Positions 16,855-26,959 of a DNA stretch of 49,483 nt are shown here, piece by piece. The translations under genes were made by a program, and so were the position numbers. Every line of letters begins with the position of its first letter. Positions within the stretch are counted from its first letter, which is position 1. The stretch is from Fidelibacterota bacterium MT.SAG.3 (GTDB lineage: Bacteria; Fidelibacterota; SORT01). The stretch lies in assembly GCA_004402895.1 (NCBI GenBank), contig SORT01000011.1:1-49483 (forward strand), given 5' to 3'. Under the pieces are notes generated by a model. It saw only the letters and a list, made by a program, of their open reading frames with translations, had not been told where the DNA came from and made no database searches.

Positions 16855-18021
16855 TTATTTCATCATCTGATGATGGAGGTCTCCAATGTCACCTTTTTTC
16901 TCCATAAAAATCTCTTCGAATCGAATTTTTGACTTATACGGTTCTTCTCCAAGCTCAATTTTCAATCCATCTCCTTCTGACATATATTGGGAATAAGTAT
17001 ATAGCCCTATACCCCCTCCCTGGTCCATAACACATCGAAATTCAGGTAGGTACATTCTCACTATCCCTGTTTGATTTATTCTCCAGGCAATATGCTCTGC
17101 AGCGACGGTAGCCTGCATAAATGCCAAATGGCCCTGTTTAGGACCGGGGTTACCGATGCAGTCTCCAACGGCGTAGATATTTCCATGCTTCGACTCTTTT
17201 GCGAGCATATTTTTCATGTGCACCGGGACAAATCCACGTTCATCGATCAGATTAGAATTTTTCATCGCCGGAATTCCGCGATAGGGTGGCACCAGTAAAC
17301 ACATATCATAGGGCATGGTTTTACCGTCTTTAAAATAGAGTCTGTTCTTGTCGAGTTTCAGTAGTAAAACATCAAGGTGAACGTTGATTTCTTTTTTCTT
17401 AAAATGGTCATCCAGGTATTTCCAAACCTTAGGACCTCCGGGAGGCAAAAGGTGTTTCTTATCGCTGATATAATGAAGGTTTGTCTTGTCACGCATTCCT
17501 TTCTCACGCAATAGGTGATCGAGATTCATTATAACTTCCATCGGCGGGCCATCACAGGGAGTATACCCTGCGCCAATGCCTGCGAAAAATTCACCTTTCT
17601 CGAAATTGAGTAAGGCTTCTCTCGTTTCAATTATTCTCGCCGGATCACAAACTGAAAGGCCGAACTCACGCGAGCCTGGAAGAAGCTCGTATGCATGACG
17701 CACGCCTGTTGCCAAGATCAGATAGTCAAACTGATAACTGTTATTTTCGCAGATCACCTCATTGTCATCCTGATTAATGGCAGTCATCGGATCACAGACG
17801 AACTCAATATCGGTGTCTTTAAAATTATCCGGCAGATCCATCGTGATCTTTTCCGGGTCGAGGTTCTCAAAAAGGACTCTGGGAAAAGAAGCCCGGAAAG
17901 TTGTGCGTGGTTTGTCTGAAACGATCATGATGCGATGTTTAACATCAAGAAGATGGCGCAAACTCCAAGCTGCCTTGATGCCCCCAAAAGAGCCGCCAAT
18001 TATTAGAATTGTTTTTGACAT
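16855..18021 (-). CDS. Sulfide:quinone reductase-like FAD-dependent oxidoreductase
   Basis: A 388-residue two-dinucleotide-fold flavoprotein. The N-terminal FAD motif is IIGGSFGGIKAAW (about 6-18), followed by ILATGVRH, and the second FAD contact is AVGDCIGNPGP. A GAGYTPCDGPPMEV segment near residue 150 places a cysteine where SQR has the first redox Cys (CxGxP). I could not place the second SQR cysteine with confidence, so this may be an SQR, a related flavocytochrome c-type subunit, or an NDH-2-like enzyme. It probably works at the cytoplasmic membrane face, passing electrons to quinone. It stands alone, with a 300-base gap upstream. Confidence 0.75.
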   Translation of the reverse strand: MSKTILIIGGSFGGIKAAWSLRHLLDVKHRIMIVSDKPRTTFRASFPRVLFENLDPEKITMDLPDNFKDTDIEFVCDPMTAINQDDNEVICENNSYQFDYLILATGVRHAYELLPGSREFGLSVCDPARIIETREALLNFEKGEFFAGIGAGYTPCDGPPMEVIMNLDHLLREKGMRDKTNLHYISDKKHLLPPGGPKVWKYLDDHFKKKEINVHLDVLLLKLDKNRLYFKDGKTMPYDMCLLVPPYRGIPAMKNSNLIDERGFVPVHMKNMLAKESKHGNIYAVGDCIGNPGPKQGHLAFMQATVAAEHIAWRINQTGIVRMYLPEFRCVMDQGGGIGLYTYSQYMSEGDGLKIELGEEPYKSKIRFEEIFMEKKGDIGDLHHQMMK

Positions 18022-18323
18022 TGAATTCTATTCTCCCTTTTTATGGTCTTAAACTTTGGTCAATATAAAATAAGGTTATGCAGGCGCATTCAGCCATAAA
18101 TTAAATTCATATGTTTACATGTTTGTCTAAGTTCGTATAGCAGGATATTAAACGCATCAATTATCATTATTCAATCATTCCAACTACTAATTATATAGAC
18201 TTATTAGTGGACGCAATCTATTGAAATTATCTGACATTCCCCATATTAAACTTAATTGTCTTTATATGAGTCTTATCCAAGGTAAAAGAGCTATTGAGCG
18301 AAGTATTGGCTAAAGTCTGATTT
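18022..18323. other. Intergenic stretch, no feature recognised
   Basis: About 300 A/T-rich bases between the subtilase stop and the flavoprotein start. I see no tRNA, strong hairpin, repeat or credible small ORF. It must hold the flavoprotein promoter, but no convincing -35/-10 pair stands out. Confidence 0.5.
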
Positions 18324-20150
18324 TCAGTGAAGAACTGCGAATTTCTTGGTGACTCTTCTACCGTTAATAGATAATACGGCAACGTAAATCCCTGACGACA
18401 CCCGTTTTCCGAATTCGTCTTTATGATCCCAATTGAGTTGTGGCTGAATACCGGGAAAGGCATAACCCTCATCAAGGAATGAAATTTTTCTACCTAAAAG
18501 ATCATAGATAAAAAATTTGTAATTAACTCCATCCACATAATTAATCTTCTCTTCGATCTTGAAAAGCAGCTTAGTGTAACCCGTGGTTGAGGGATTAGGG
18601 TATACACTGATAATATCCAATTCGGCAACCGTTGCGGAATCGCATTCAGTTATGCCGCTTATATTTAAAGGAGCTTTGAGATCTATCAACCCCCATCCTA
18701 CGTCATTATTCGGAGTAAGAGAATTGTCGGCGGTGCTTCTCAGTTCGGACTTCACTTGATCCGGTGACAAATCCGGTCGCGCTTCAAGAAGCAGCGCAAC
18801 GGCGCCCGCGACAAGAGGAGTCGAAAGAGAGGTCCCGCTTAAAAAACCGTAGCTCGAATCGGAAAAGGAGTTAGCGCTTGCAGTACTGACTCCTTGAGCG
18901 ACAACATCCGGTTTGATCCGACCGTCGATCGTCGGGCCGCGGGAACTAAACTTAGCTAACAAACCTGATTGGTTTACCGCTCCAACCGAGATCACGTCAT
19001 GACCGTCTGCCGGACCCCAAAGCGAGGTCGGACCCGAGCCTTCATTCCCCATGGCGGTTACTACATTTATTCCCTTAGATACCGCAAGGTCTGCCGCCAA
19101 CGTGATAAGAATAGTGTTTCCATCGAGATCATCGATTGAATAATCATCCTCTGTCCCGTCAAAATCGAGATACGCAAGAGAAGAACTGATAATATCGGCT
19201 CCAAGTGTTTCAACCCATTCTGCGGCAGCGATCCAATTATCCTCTTCTGCTTTTGTCTCCGAACGGACATCTTCTGTCTTTGCGAGAATGAAACTTGCGC
19301 CGAATGCCGAGCCGATATGAATGCCGTTGCGAAATCCGCCTACAGCTGACCAAGTGCTCGTTCCGTGTCCCTGGGCACGTTCATTGTTTTCATCGGAAAC
19401 GATATCGTCGTTGTTAACAAAATCATGTTGAGCGATCAACCTGCCCGAATCTACAATATGGCTGAATGAGCCGTGCGATACTCTGAAACCGGTGTCGAAC
19501 ATTGCGATGAGTACGTCCTTTCCGGTGTAGCCTGAATTATGCGCTGCGACAACGCTTATCTGATCTAATTGACCAAAGGAATTGCCATAATCTATCTCAT
19601 TACATGAAGCACCTTTGTTTAAGTAGGAATTCGTCATCTCCGTATCCAGCGGATACGAAATTTTATGAATTCTGACGGGTTCGATCTTAGATATGAACGG
19701 CAAGGATGAAACAGAAGGAAGCGCATCAACTCTTATCTCTATACTCACTGCATTGAACCAGCGACTTTTGTGCCGAATCTTTAACGCATATTCTGAAATC
19801 TGCTCGACGTACGGCTTGTAAACAGGGAGGTCGGTGAAGTCTATGGGGTTATTCGACTTATATCGGTTCTTTAGAGATTCAGGAGTTCGATTTAATCTGA
19901 GTTTTTCAATTTCCGAGTTTAATTCAAACTCATTACTGAAACCTTTGTCAGTAAAGAATAACCAAACTGTAACACTGTTATCATCGTTCCCCGAAAATTT
20001 ACGCAAACTGTTCTGAGTTTTTCCATTTGATTGAGGACGATAAATATCTTTCTGTATATAATTAAAAATAGATTTGTCGCTGCCTAACGCTGCGATCAAA
20101 AGCATGAAAAGCAGCGTAATAAGAAACAATGATTTTGCTGATTTCGTCAA
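18324..20150 (-). CDS. Secreted subtilisin-like (S8) protease with T9SS-type sorting domain
   Basis: A 608-residue secreted protease. A hydrophobic signal (about 5-23) is followed by a propeptide-like region to about 185. The S8 catalytic domain has D219 in MFDTGF, H262 in GHGTS, oxyanion N369 in AMGNEGSG and nucleophile S441 in SGTSLSTP. Residues 515-608 form a beta-rich C-terminal sorting domain with VYPNPSTTG, a YDLLGRKI core and SSGIYVAVL, the layout of type IX secretion cargo. The start is TTG, six bases after the tryptophanase stop with little Shine-Dalgarno sequence, so translation probably depends on coupling. It may supply amino acids from external protein, a fit with the tryptophanase next to it. 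Confidence 0.9.
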   Translation of the reverse strand: MTKSAKSLFLITLLFMLLIAALGSDKSIFNYIQKDIYRPQSNGKTQNSLRKFSGNDDNSVTVWLFFTDKGFSNEFELNSEIEKLRLNRTPESLKNRYKSNNPIDFTDLPVYKPYVEQISEYALKIRHKSRWFNAVSIEIRVDALPSVSSLPFISKIEPVRIHKISYPLDTEMTNSYLNKGASCNEIDYGNSFGQLDQISVVAAHNSGYTGKDVLIAMFDTGFRVSHGSFSHIVDSGRLIAQHDFVNNDDIVSDENNERAQGHGTSTWSAVGGFRNGIHIGSAFGASFILAKTEDVRSETKAEEDNWIAAAEWVETLGADIISSSLAYLDFDGTEDDYSIDDLDGNTILITLAADLAVSKGINVVTAMGNEGSGPTSLWGPADGHDVISVGAVNQSGLLAKFSSRGPTIDGRIKPDVVAQGVSTASANSFSDSSYGFLSGTSLSTPLVAGAVALLLEARPDLSPDQVKSELRSTADNSLTPNNDVGWGLIDLKAPLNISGITECDSATVAELDIISVYPNPSTTGYTKLLFKIEEKINYVDGVNYKFFIYDLLGRKISFLDEGYAFPGIQPQLNWDHKDEFGKRVSSGIYVAVLSINGRRVTKKFAVLH

Positions 20151-20155
20151 GAAAT

Positions 20156-21532
20156 TTATTCTACTAATTCAAACCGGGCGGTAAAATGCCTGAGTACACG
20201 GGCTTCATAGGTTATCTTCAGACCTTTTATCTTCTCTCTATTTTGATGAAGTTCGATAAGAGATTCGGCTACGAAATTCATTTGCATGTTGGTGTAAACT
20301 CTGCGCGGAATAGCAAGTCGGACGAGTTCAAGGTCGGGATATTTGATTTCTCCTGTTTCAGGATCCTCCTTAGCAAACATCAGGCTCCCAATTTCAACGC
20401 CTCTGATGCCGGCCTCCATGTAAAGCGCAACGGTTAAAGCCTGTGCCGGAAATTGCTCACGAGGTAGATCGGGGAGAAACCCTAACGCATCTATGTAGAT
20501 CGCGTGCCCGCCGGGAGGTTGAATGATAGGGATACCGTTTTCGGAAAGTGATTCGCCGAGCATACGAACCTGGTTGATCCGAAATGAAAGATAGTCTTCG
20601 TCTGTTACCTCCTCCAATCCAACCGCAATCGCTTCAAGATCCCTTCCCGCAAGTCCGCCGTATGTCGGAAAACCTTCCACGAGTATCAGCAAGTTGGTAA
20701 TTTTTTCGGCAATTTTATCGTCGTTTAGAGCGATAAATCCTCCCATATTTACCAAGCCGTCTTTTTTCGCGCTCATCGTGCAGCCATCGGTGTACGAGAA
20801 CATCTTTTTAGCAATGTCCCGTACCGACATATTTGAATATCCTTCCTCACGTTCTTTGATGAAGAAGGCATTTTCAGCAAACCGGCATGCATCAAGGAAA
20901 AAAGGAATGTCATTTTCGCGAAGCAGCTCACTTGTCTCTTTTATATTTTGCATACTCACGGGCTGTCCGCCGCCGGAATTATTAGTTACGGTCAGCATAC
21001 CTAAAGGAATATTTTCTTTACCCGTTTCTTTAATAAGAGTTTCCAATTTGTGGATGTCGATATTCCCCTTGAAGGGGTGCAGGTTGGTGGGGTCTTTCGC
21101 TTCGTCAATTACAAGGTCAACGGCAATCCCTTCATTATGCTCCACATTTGCCCTTGTAGTATCGAAGTGACTGTTGTTAGGCACCACGTCGCCCTTTTTG
21201 AGAATAGAAGAAAACAGAAGATTTTCAGCCACTCGACCCTGGTGAGTCGGAATGATATGAGATAAACCGGTCAGGTCACGAATCACGGCTTCGAAACGGT
21301 AATAATTCCTGCTGCCGGCATAAGATTCGTCTCCCATCATCATAGCCGCCCATTGCTTATCGGACATCGCGCTTGTTCCGCTGTCAGTCAACAGGTCGAT
21401 GTAAATACTTTCAGCGGGAATGTTAAAGACATTGAAACCTGCCTCTTTGATAAGTTTTATGCGAGCTTCAGGGGTAGTTCTTTTAATCGGCTCTACTACT
21501 TTTATCCTAAAAGGTTCAGAAGGATATTTCAT
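20156..21532 (-). CDS. tnaA: Tryptophanase
   Basis: A 458-residue PLP enzyme of the beta-eliminating lyase family, splitting tryptophan into indole, pyruvate and ammonia. PLP attaches to K257 in MSAKKDGL, and DLLTDSGT, PTHQGR, SNSGGGQPVS-like NNSGGGQPVS and FPTYGGL are all present. Two diagnostic sites separate it from the very similar tyrosine phenol-lyase: I381 (Arg in TPL, Ile/Val in tryptophanase) and H449 in LRHFTA (Phe in TPL). Both favour tryptophanase, although the surrounding IPRRVYT and FTARF look TPL-like. No tnaC leader or tnaB permease is visible. The protease gene starts six bases downstream. Confidence 0.92.
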   Translation of the reverse strand: MKYPSEPFRIKVVEPIKRTTPEARIKLIKEAGFNVFNIPAESIYIDLLTDSGTSAMSDKQWAAMMMGDESYAGSRNYYRFEAVIRDLTGLSHIIPTHQGRVAENLLFSSILKKGDVVPNNSHFDTTRANVEHNEGIAVDLVIDEAKDPTNLHPFKGNIDIHKLETLIKETGKENIPLGMLTVTNNSGGGQPVSMQNIKETSELLRENDIPFFLDACRFAENAFFIKEREEGYSNMSVRDIAKKMFSYTDGCTMSAKKDGLVNMGGFIALNDDKIAEKITNLLILVEGFPTYGGLAGRDLEAIAVGLEEVTDEDYLSFRINQVRMLGESLSENGIPIIQPPGGHAIYIDALGFLPDLPREQFPAQALTVALYMEAGIRGVEIGSLMFAKEDPETGEIKYPDLELVRLAIPRRVYTNMQMNFVAESLIELHQNREKIKGLKITYEARVLRHFTARFELVE

Positions 21533-21634
21533 CTGCTTTTAATTCCAAAATTGAATTTATCTAAGACCAACTTATCTCTCAGGAGTGTAAAAGTCTACGC
21601 TATCAGGATGTAAATTTGATATTGCAGGAAAAGT

Positions 21635-22570
<936 letters not shown>

Positions 22571-22656
22571 CTATAAATAAATATCCCCGCCAATATTGAC
22601 GGGGTATAAATTGTTATTTTTCATAGCTGTTTCTGATCTTGTCAGAAATTCCCCAA

Positions 22657-22911
22657 CTAAGATTCGTAAACGTTTACGAATTTACGTTTGTTCTTTTTGG
22701 TTTCAAATTTTACATATCCATCTTTCAGAGCAAATAGGGAGTCATCACTTGCTCTCTTTACATTCAGGCCAGGATGGAATTTTGTGCCTCGTTGCTTTAC
22801 TATAATGCTTCCCGCAGAAACTTTTTGTCCTCCGAAAGCCTTTATTCCTAACATCTTCGGATTACTATCCCGACCGTTTTTGGAACTACCTACACCTTTT
22901 TTATGTGCCAT
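22657..22911 (-). CDS. rpmA: 50S ribosomal protein L27
   Basis: An 84-residue ribosomal protein whose N-terminus reaches the peptidyl transferase centre. It begins [19 protein letters not shown] with no Firmicutes-type cleaved extension, and carries [10 protein letters not shown] and the GYVKFE motif. It follows rplU after three bases, the standard bacterial order. Confidence 0.98.
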   Translation of the reverse strand: MAHKKGVGSSKNGRDSNPKMLGIKAFGGQKVSAGSIIVKQRGTKFHPGLNVKRASDDSLFALKDGYVKFETKKNKRKFVNVYES

Positions 22912-22914
22912 GAG

Positions 22915-23292
22915 CTACTCCGATTCTGCCGTTGCTTCAGCAGCAACTTTTTTAGGCTTAGGTTTAGGCGTTGAACTTGAGCCGACTGAAATTCCATCTA
23001 TTCTGATCCAAGTCAGCTCCTGCCGATGTCCTCTTTTCACCTTGTAGCCTTTTCTCCGTTTCTTCTTCAGCATCGTAATTTTCTTGTCTTTACCCTGCTT
23101 CAGAATAGTAACATCCACTTTTGACATCGGTACGAAGGGCGTGCCGATGACAGACTTTTTACCGTCACCGAGCATCAAAACCTCATCAAAAGAGGCTTTG
23201 TCACCAACATTCCCCTCAAATTTTTGCACCGCCAACTCATCGCCCACGGAGACACTATGTTGAAACCCTTTTATGATAACTACTGCATACAT
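22915..23292 (-). CDS. rplU: 50S ribosomal protein L21
   Basis: A 125-residue ribosomal protein, about 20 residues longer than usual. The core contains VLMLGDG, KKKRRKGYKVKRGHRQ and TWIRIDGI. The extra C-terminal tail (about 105-125) is rich in Pro, Lys, Ala and Glu (STPKPKPKKVAAEATAESE), probably disordered on the ribosome surface. It is co-transcribed with rpmA. Confidence 0.98.
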   Translation of the reverse strand: MYAVVIIKGFQHSVSVGDELAVQKFEGNVGDKASFDEVLMLGDGKKSVIGTPFVPMSKVDVTILKQGKDKKITMLKKKRRKGYKVKRGHRQELTWIRIDGISVGSSSTPKPKPKKVAAEATAESE

Positions 23293-23365
23293 TATAATCT
23301 AAAACCTTTTCTTTAATTCTCTTTTCTTAAATAGCCCACTATATTAAAGAATGGTAATTTCACTG

Positions 23366-24970
23366 TCAAGAAATAAATTGTTCTGTAATGTCTTCACCGC
23401 TTTTTTTAGAGATAATTTTGAATTCATTCATACTAAGTTCAGCATCATTTTTGACATCGATTTTAACCCAATATTTCCACATTAGCCGTCGGATAGACTC
23501 TCTGCTGTTCTCCGTAAAATGGAATGCGACATCAGGATGCAAATTTAAAATAAGTCGCCGTTCGGTGTTCTCGATCTTCATTCTCATGATCCAGCGTTCT
23601 ATCTTGTTCATGAGAGTGTCTTTGGAGATAACCCTGCCGAGACCATCGCAAATAGGACAAACATCACTTACCCTGTATAGAAGTCCGGGACCAATTCTTT
23701 GTCGCGTCATTTCCATGAGACCAAGCTCTGATAATTCGAATACCTTACTCCTCGCTCTGTCCTTTGCCATCTCCTTGCGCATGGAGACATAGACGGACTT
23801 ACGATTTTTTTCGTCATCCATATCAATAAAGTCGACAACGACAAGACCGCCGATATCGCGAAGACGTAGTTGTCTAGCTACTTCTGGTACTGCCTCAAGA
23901 TTAATTTTTAAAGAATTCAGCTCATGCTCTTTTTTTCCTTGATATCTTCCTGAGTTGATATCTACCGTTACAAGGGCTTCGGTGTGGTCTATTATGAGGT
24001 AGCCTCCGCTTTTGAGCCATACTTTTCGATGCTGTGTTTTTTCGATTTCAGGTTCAATATTGAAAGCGTCAAATATTGGAACCGGATCGTTATAATATTG
24101 TAATTTTTCAAGCAAATGCGGAGAAAGATTTTTCAGATACGAACCCAATTTACGATAAAGTTTTTTCGAATCGGTTACAATTTTCCCGACATCTTCTGTC
24201 AACAGATCCCTAATAACACTAAATGCCATTTCCATGTCCTTATAAACAATAGCCGGGGGAACAGCACTTTTTATCTCTTTCTCGATAATTTTCCAGTTTG
24301 ACATGAGGCTGTTAAAATCATTCTCGATCATTTCGGCTGACTTACCTAAAGCCACTGTGCGCAGGATAAGCCCGAAATCGTCCGGTTTTAAGTTCCTTGC
24401 GATCTTCTGCAATCTTCTTTTTTCTTGAAAATTGCTGATCTTACGTGAAATACCTATCTGCTTGTCATTAGGAACTAATACGATAAATCTTCCGGGAAGA
24501 GAAATATGTGTAGTTACGCGAGGTCCCTTGTCATGGATCGGCTCTTTGGTGATCTGGACGATTATCTCCTGACCCGGCTTCGGCATCCATTCGCCGCGAA
24601 AGGTCGTGCCCCGGCTTTTTGGAGTGCTATCTTCATCATATTCAGATTCAAACAGGTCCATAAAATCGTGAACAGATTCGTTTATATCTGAAAAGTGAAG
24701 GAAGCCGTCATGATCAAAGCCGATATCTATAAAGGCGGCTCTCATACCGGGATTTACACGAGCGACGGTGCCTTTAAAAATATCCCCGACCATTCGAGTA
24801 TTTTCCGGACGTTCGAGAAGTATCTCGGCAAGTTGGCCATTCTCAGTGATTGCGATCCTGGTTTCGTTCCTTGTTTCATTGATGAAGATTTCTTTTTTAA
24901 CTGGTTTTCTTGGTTTCGAATATCGTTTGTTTTTGTACGGTGTTCTGTTTTTATTTTGTAATACTGCCAT
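23366..24970 (-). CDS. rng: Ribonuclease E/G family endoribonuclease
   Basis: A 534-residue endoribonuclease of RNase G size, lacking the long degradosome scaffold of RNase E. Features in order: a basic N-terminal tail, an S1 domain split around 50-130 (VGDIFKGTVARVNPGM and AAFIDIGFDHDGFLH), the 5'-sensor region, the DNase I-like catalytic segment with DINSGRYQG and VVVDFIDMDD, and the zinc-link CPICDGLG. It matures rRNA and starts mRNA decay. It sits upstream of rplU-rpmA, an arrangement common in several phyla. Confidence 0.95.
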   Translation of the reverse strand: MAVLQNKNRTPYKNKRYSKPRKPVKKEIFINETRNETRIAITENGQLAEILLERPENTRMVGDIFKGTVARVNPGMRAAFIDIGFDHDGFLHFSDINESVHDFMDLFESEYDEDSTPKSRGTTFRGEWMPKPGQEIIVQITKEPIHDKGPRVTTHISLPGRFIVLVPNDKQIGISRKISNFQEKRRLQKIARNLKPDDFGLILRTVALGKSAEMIENDFNSLMSNWKIIEKEIKSAVPPAIVYKDMEMAFSVIRDLLTEDVGKIVTDSKKLYRKLGSYLKNLSPHLLEKLQYYNDPVPIFDAFNIEPEIEKTQHRKVWLKSGGYLIIDHTEALVTVDINSGRYQGKKEHELNSLKINLEAVPEVARQLRLRDIGGLVVVDFIDMDDEKNRKSVYVSMRKEMAKDRARSKVFELSELGLMEMTRQRIGPGLLYRVSDVCPICDGLGRVISKDTLMNKIERWIMRMKIENTERRLILNLHPDVAFHFTENSRESIRRLMWKYWVKIDVKNDAELSMNEFKIISKKSGEDITEQFIS

Positions 24971-25150
24971 ATGTGGTTCAATTCTCCTTTAACTTAGATA
25001 ATGTAAATCTGAATTTTGAGTCATGCAATCCTATTCTCATTTATGTTGTCAGTGAAGGATCATACGAATATCATTTTATTTTGAATTAGATCTGACGAGA
25101 ACTAAATATTTAGCGAAAAAAAGAGTTCAACTGAGAAATATAATTTTTGG

Positions 25151-25879
25151 TTATTCTTGTTCGAAAATCCAGGTGCCGTCGGCTCTTTCTATGTTCTTGT
25201 CAGGATTCATGAAGACAAGTTTAAGTTTGCCACTGACCGGAACCCAATCATTGTCGTCAAATTTTTTCTTTGGAAATTGCAGGGCGAAATGAGTTTCTTT
25301 TACGCGCGTTCTTCGCCAAAGATCTCTTCTTTCATTTTCAAAGTCCGGTATCAATGGTTGAGATTGAAAAACTTTAAGCGGCTCGAATTGGTTCTGATCC
25401 TCATCTTCAACGAAGATGACCCATCGATCCGGACTAAGGTAGCTTTCCGCTAAATTTGTCTTCATGTAAATCCAGATGAGATTATTTTTCTCAACATCGT
25501 ACATCTCTCGATATGCGTTCATAAAAGAATCGGTTTCTGCTTCGTTCATATCCAAAAGTTTAGTGTAATATTCTCCGGCGTTTTTGATGATTTCTTGAGT
25601 GATTATGGTAGCGCTGATCTTTAGAGGAAAACCCGGATATAAGGAAGCGGATCTCCCCGGTTTACCGATGCCGGTGAAGAAGCTGTCTCCACCCTTAGTA
25701 ACTTTAACGCCTGTTCCGAATACAATAGTATTTTTTGATATCGATTCAATAAAATCAGCTGCGTTAGATTTAAAAGCAAATTCCCCCGGCATAGATGATT
25801 TAGGAGTGGTATAACATCCGCTGAGGAACAAATTAGTCAGCAACACAAGAACAATAATAATTCGCTGAAAATGTTTCAT
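25151..25879 (-). CDS. Lipoprotein of unknown function
   Basis: A 242-residue protein with a lipoprotein signal (lipobox LSGC, C22). The mature part has no domain I can name; it is mixed alpha/beta with conserved-looking aromatic positions and a C-terminal strand region (KLKLVFMNP). It starts five bases after the stop of the lipoprotein gene at 25885, so the pair is co-expressed and may act together at the envelope. Confidence 0.75.
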   Translation of the reverse strand: MKHFQRIIIVLVLLTNLFLSGCYTTPKSSMPGEFAFKSNAADFIESISKNTIVFGTGVKVTKGGDSFFTGIGKPGRSASLYPGFPLKISATIITQEIIKNAGEYYTKLLDMNEAETDSFMNAYREMYDVEKNNLIWIYMKTNLAESYLSPDRWVIFVEDEDQNQFEPLKVFQSQPLIPDFENERRDLWRRTRVKETHFALQFPKKKFDDNDWVPVSGKLKLVFMNPDKNIERADGTWIFEQE

Positions 25880-25884
25880 AAAAA

Positions 25885-26694
25885 TCAGTTCTCTCCTTTG
25901 GAAAGTGTGAGATCAAGCCAATAAATTTCTGATTTCTGTGCAGCTCTCGACGGTTGACCCAGCGTTCTGCCTGATTGTTGCAACGGTCTTCCCAATCCGG
26001 GAGAATTCAGTGGTTGCAGCGGGCGCGTATTAGACCGAAAGATATTATAGTTTGGAAGGATCTCAAAACCAATCGCGAGTTCAGACTTTACAGAACCGAT
26101 GACACCAAGTTTGTCTTCGAGGCCTGCATTAAGAGGAATTATAAAATTTAATTGTATACTATTTTTAAAGATAATTTTATCCAAACGAAATCCTAAACTT
26201 CCATCCGAATCCACCGGCTCAATTCTACCGTTATCATGGTTGAAATATAATATCTTTCTTTCAGCCTCTTTGATTCGGATTTTTAACTTGATCTCTTGTG
26301 TATCCGTTAAGACACTCTTAAACCCTCCCCAATTTGTAAGGGAAGAAAATTGATTTTTAAGGAAAGGATGGGCTTGTTTTTTAAGAGGGAATTGGAAGCC
26401 CGAGTTTTTTGAATGTAAACCGTCGGAATTCAGCCACAAATTAATAATAGAATTTGAATATCTTCTATCCAGGGAGTCAGTTTTTATAATTACCGATAAA
26501 TATACGTATTTATCATTATTAGCCGCCCTGAATTCAAGGTTGTTATATTCTTCAACAATAATAAGGGAAGAGGGTAGATAACTGTTTTCATCCATGTAGG
26601 GAGAATGAACGGCAGAAGCTGAACATCCGCTGAATATGGTTGCGGTCAAAGCGGAAATAAAGCATGATGATAATATTAGCCAAGGTCTTTTCAT
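25885..26694 (-). CDS. Lipoprotein with DOMON/CBM9-like beta domain
   Basis: A lipoprotein of about 269 residues. I place the start at 26694, not at an upstream in-frame start at 26838, because the signal MKRPWLILSSCF with lipobox FSGC (C24) begins there. Residues about 45-130 have the strand pattern of CBM9/DOMON-type domains (FRAANNDKYVYLSVIIKTD and INLWLNSDG), which in other proteins bind sugars or heme; this is a weak match. The C-terminus is Gly/Arg/Gln-rich. It is followed five bases later by another lipoprotein and diverges from the 3D-domain gene across a palindrome-rich promoter region. Confidence 0.65.
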   Translation of the reverse strand: MKRPWLILSSCFISALTATIFSGCSASAVHSPYMDENSYLPSSLIIVEEYNNLEFRAANNDKYVYLSVIIKTDSLDRRYSNSIINLWLNSDGLHSKNSGFQFPLKKQAHPFLKNQFSSLTNWGGFKSVLTDTQEIKLKIRIKEAERKILYFNHDNGRIEPVDSDGSLGFRLDKIIFKNSIQLNFIIPLNAGLEDKLGVIGSVKSELAIGFEILPNYNIFRSNTRPLQPLNSPGLGRPLQQSGRTLGQPSRAAQKSEIYWLDLTLSKGEN

Positions 26695-26832
26695 CGGACA
26701 AAAGTAAGCGTTGATGGTGGTAATTGTCAAGTTAGATGAAGAAATATGATAAAATAAACTGAGCGCAGAATAACTGCTCATAACGCGCGAATACAAAAAA
26801 TAGTTGGATTTTGGAAAAAAATCGCTAATATT

Positions 26833-26907
26833 CCACAATATGTGGTAATTTTACTTGAGAGTATACTACATTGTGAAACTTCCATGACCTGACCTGAGTA
26901 TACTCAG
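26833..26907. promoter_or_regulatory. Cluster of palindromes in a divergent promoter region
   Basis: Three dyad elements lie in 75 bases between the lipoprotein gene (leftward) and the 3D-domain gene (rightward). CCACA-ATA-TGTGG is at 26833-26845, AGTATACT at 26860-26867, and a perfect 14-mer CTGAGTATACTCAG at 26894-26907 contains a second AGTATACT, 37 bases from the first. Two equal cores spaced by about 3.5 helical turns suggest a dimeric regulator; no regulator gene is adjacent. Confidence 0.5.
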
Positions 26908-26959
26908 AAGTTTGGAAAGTTTAGGACTGACGATTGAAATCAGAAGAGAGAGGGAGATA

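Noticed and set aside
18227-18475. 82-codon frame overlapping the subtilase 3' end
   Set aside because: Same strand but different frame from a conserved sorting domain; no independent evidence.
20156-21532. Tyrosine phenol-lyase as the identity of the lyase
   Set aside because: The TPL-defining Arg and Phe positions are I381 and H449 here, the tryptophanase state, despite TPL-like flanking residues.
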